Shown: piece by piece, positions 62,380-64,000 of the stretch
How the letters are laid out: each line of letters opens with the position of its first letter
Position numbering within the stretch: the stretch's first letter is position 1
The notes under the pieces: generated by a model
Seen by the model: the letters and a program-made list of their open reading frames with translations, nothing else
Told to the model about the DNA's origin: nothing
Databases searched by the model: none
Program-made: the position numbers and the translations under genes
From: Carya illinoinensis
Lineage: Eukaryota > Streptophyta > Magnoliopsida > Fagales > Juglandaceae
Length of the DNA stretch: 64,000 bases
Direction of reading: 5' to 3'
Assembly (NCBI RefSeq): GCF_018687715.1
Contig: NC_056765.1
Location: 27,177,129-27,241,128, forward strand

Positions 62380-63990
62380 CTATTTTTTGATAAAGGTTTT
62401 GTGAAAATATCTGCTAACCGATCGTGTATTTGTGAACTCTAGTACTATATCGCCTTTCTGCACATGATCTCGAAGAAAATGATATCTTATTTCAATATGC
62501 TTAGTTCTTGAATGTTGTATTGGGTTCTTTGAAAGATTTATAGAACTTGTATTATCACATTTGATTGGAATGTAATTATACATGAGTTTAAAATCTTCAA
62601 GTTGTTACTTCATGTAGAAAACTTGAGCACAACAACTACCCGCAGCAACATATTCTACCTTAGCAGTAGATAGTGCAACAGAATTTTATTTTTTACTAAA
62701 CCAGGAAACTAGTGCATGACCTAAAAAATGGCATGCTCCACTAGTGCTTTTTCGATCTATTTTACAGCCAGCATAATCTGCATCTGTGTAGCTGATTAAA
62801 TCGAAAGATGTGTGCTTAGGGTATCATAACCCTAAGTTAATTGTACCACTAAGATATCTAAGAATACGCTTAACTGTAATTAAATGTGATTTTTTTGCAG
62901 ATGATTGAAAGCGTGCACATAAGCACACACTAAACATAATATCTGGTCTACTGGCTGTTAAATATAATAAACTATCAATCATACCTCGATATATCTTCGA
63001 GTCAACTGGCTTACCGGATTCATTTTTATCAAGTTTAGTTGATGGGCTCATTGGTGTTCCAATTTTCTTAGCATTTTTCATCCCAAACTTCTTTAGTAAT
63101 TCTTTAATATATTTTGATTGATTGATGAATGTCCCACTTTTTACTTGCTTAATTTGCAATCCGAGAAAGAATGTAAGTTCTCCCATCATGCTCATCTCAA
63201 ATTCTTCCTGCATAGTCTTAGCAAAAACTTGACACATATTTTTATTAGTAGCACCGAATATTATATCATCAACATAAATCTGAATCAAAAGAATATCATC
63301 ATTTTTATATTTAATGAAAAGAGTTGTGTCGATTTTTCCTCTTGAAAAACCTTTTTCAATCAAGAAACCACTGAGTCTCTCGTACCAAGCTTTAGGAGCT
63401 TGTTTAAGTCCATATAGCACTTTTGTGAGTTTTAAAACATCATTTGGAGAAATATGATTTTCAAAACTTGGAGGTTGCTCAACATATAACTCTTCATTTA
63501 TAAAACCATTTAAGAAAGCACTTTTAACATCCATTTGAAAAAGTTTGAAATTTTTATAACAAGCATATGCAAGTAGAATTCGAATAGCTTCTAATCTTGC
63601 GACTAGTGCATATGTCTCATCATAATCGATTCCTTCTTCTTGATTAAAACCTTGGGCTACAAGTCGAGCATTATTTCTATTAATGACTCCGGACTCATCT
63701 TTTTTGTTTCTAAAAACCCATTTTGTTCCAATAATAGTATGATTTTTGGGTCTAGAAACAAGTGTCCAAACATCATTTCTTTCAAATTGATTCAACTCTT
63801 CTTGCATAGCTAGAATCCAAGATTCATCAAGAAGTGCATCGTCAATATTTTTGGGTTCAATTTGAGATAGAAAAGCAGTATGATTGCAAATATTTCTAAG
63901 AGATGATCGAGTACTTACACCTCGTGAAGGTTCTCCCAAAATTTGTTCCACTGGATGATCTTTCACGAATTTTCACTTTTTGTTTGCATC
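62380..63990 (-). pseudogene. SIRE-like pol: reverse transcriptase and RNase H
   Basis: The 380-codon frame 62824-63966 is a full copia RT: WILAMQEELNQFERNDVWTL, ARLVAQGFNQEEGIDYDET, VLYGLKQAPKAWYERL and catalytic IQIYVDDIIFGA. It ends at a TGA after TINLGL, where a Trp is usual. RNase H continues out of the open frame, with CDNTSSINLSKNP and QHSRTKHIEIRYHFLRDHVQ (62380-62583). A TGA also lies just upstream at about 63975-63980. The conserved tail after DIVLEF is altered, so RNase H is damaged. Confidence 0.88.
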
Positions 63991-64000
63991 TTATATTAAA

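Larger units (their letters stand above)
59284..64000 (-). mobile_element. SIRE/Maximus-like copia, 3' part (continues past window)
   Basis: On the minus strand, RT (63966-62824), RNase H (to 62380), a roughly 1.5-kb spacer with antisense ORFs, a polypurine tract AAAAAGGGGGAGG (60666-60678) and a long LTR. RT residues such as TIIGTKWVFRNKKDESG and FKLFQMDVKSAFLNGFINEE are typical of SIRE. LTR length over 1 kb and the extra region between pol and LTR also fit SIRE. The 5' half lies beyond 64000. Confidence 0.85.

Overview
This is nuclear DNA from a flowering plant, almost certainly a woody eudicot. Genes have short exons in AT-rich introns with GT...AG junctions. Most of the window is plant LTR retrotransposons, CACTA transposons and small hairpin (MITE-like) elements, and TA and GA/CT microsatellites are abundant. 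Two repeat styles, one with GAGATGAGATG ends (9944-10149) and hairpins starting GAGAAATGATATTTACA-like, resemble repeats I associate with Fagales such as walnut. That placement is from memory, not from a search. Base composition and TE density suggest a gene-poor chromosome arm.

Three host genes look real and intact. (1) A 13-exon gene on the minus strand (16133-19556) encodes a 456-residue serine carboxypeptidase-like protein of the SCPL51 type, with its Ser/Asp/His triad in place. (2) A 3-coding-exon PLATZ zinc-binding transcription factor lies on the plus strand (28638-30069), with a 5' UTR intron and a short upstream ORF. (3) An intronless SIAMESE-RELATED-type CDK inhibitor lies on the plus strand (49821-50165). 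They share no obvious pathway; they are islands between transposons.

Layout: 1-3230, two adjoining minisatellites and further short tandem repeats. 3232-7142, truncated Ty3/gypsy element (minus). 7143-9943, no gene seen. 9944-15162, a repeat interrupted by a 5.0-kb CACTA-type transposon with an AGT target duplication. 15217-15338, hairpin MITE. 16133-19556, SCPL51. 20684-21189, two related MITEs. 21996-26509, decayed Ty1/copia element (minus) with target duplication GGTTC, inserted in the second copy of a local duplication. 28346-30069, PLATZ gene with a MITE in its last intron. 31681-35108, second CACTA element with CGTTCGAACG palindrome arrays, right end missing. 35113-40366, chromodomain-type Ty3/gypsy element (plus), 5' LTR almost lost. 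43254-48325, Tork-like copia element (plus) inside a TA microsatellite. 49821-50165, SMR gene. 50941-53028, MITEs and an hAT-like element. 53857-59126, recent Ale/Retrofit-like copia element (minus; LTRs differ at 5 of 393 sites by eye). 59284-64000, 3' portion of a SIRE/Maximus-like copia element (minus) running off the window.

No autonomous retroelement is intact: every polyprotein has stops or frameshifts. The most interesting feature is in the SIRE-like element: between its pol gene and 3' LTR it carries an intact 150-residue coiled-coil ORF on the opposite strand (61144-61596) with its own TATA-like box, followed by a decayed, distantly similar second copy. No rRNA, tRNA, CRISPR array or prokaryotic feature was seen.
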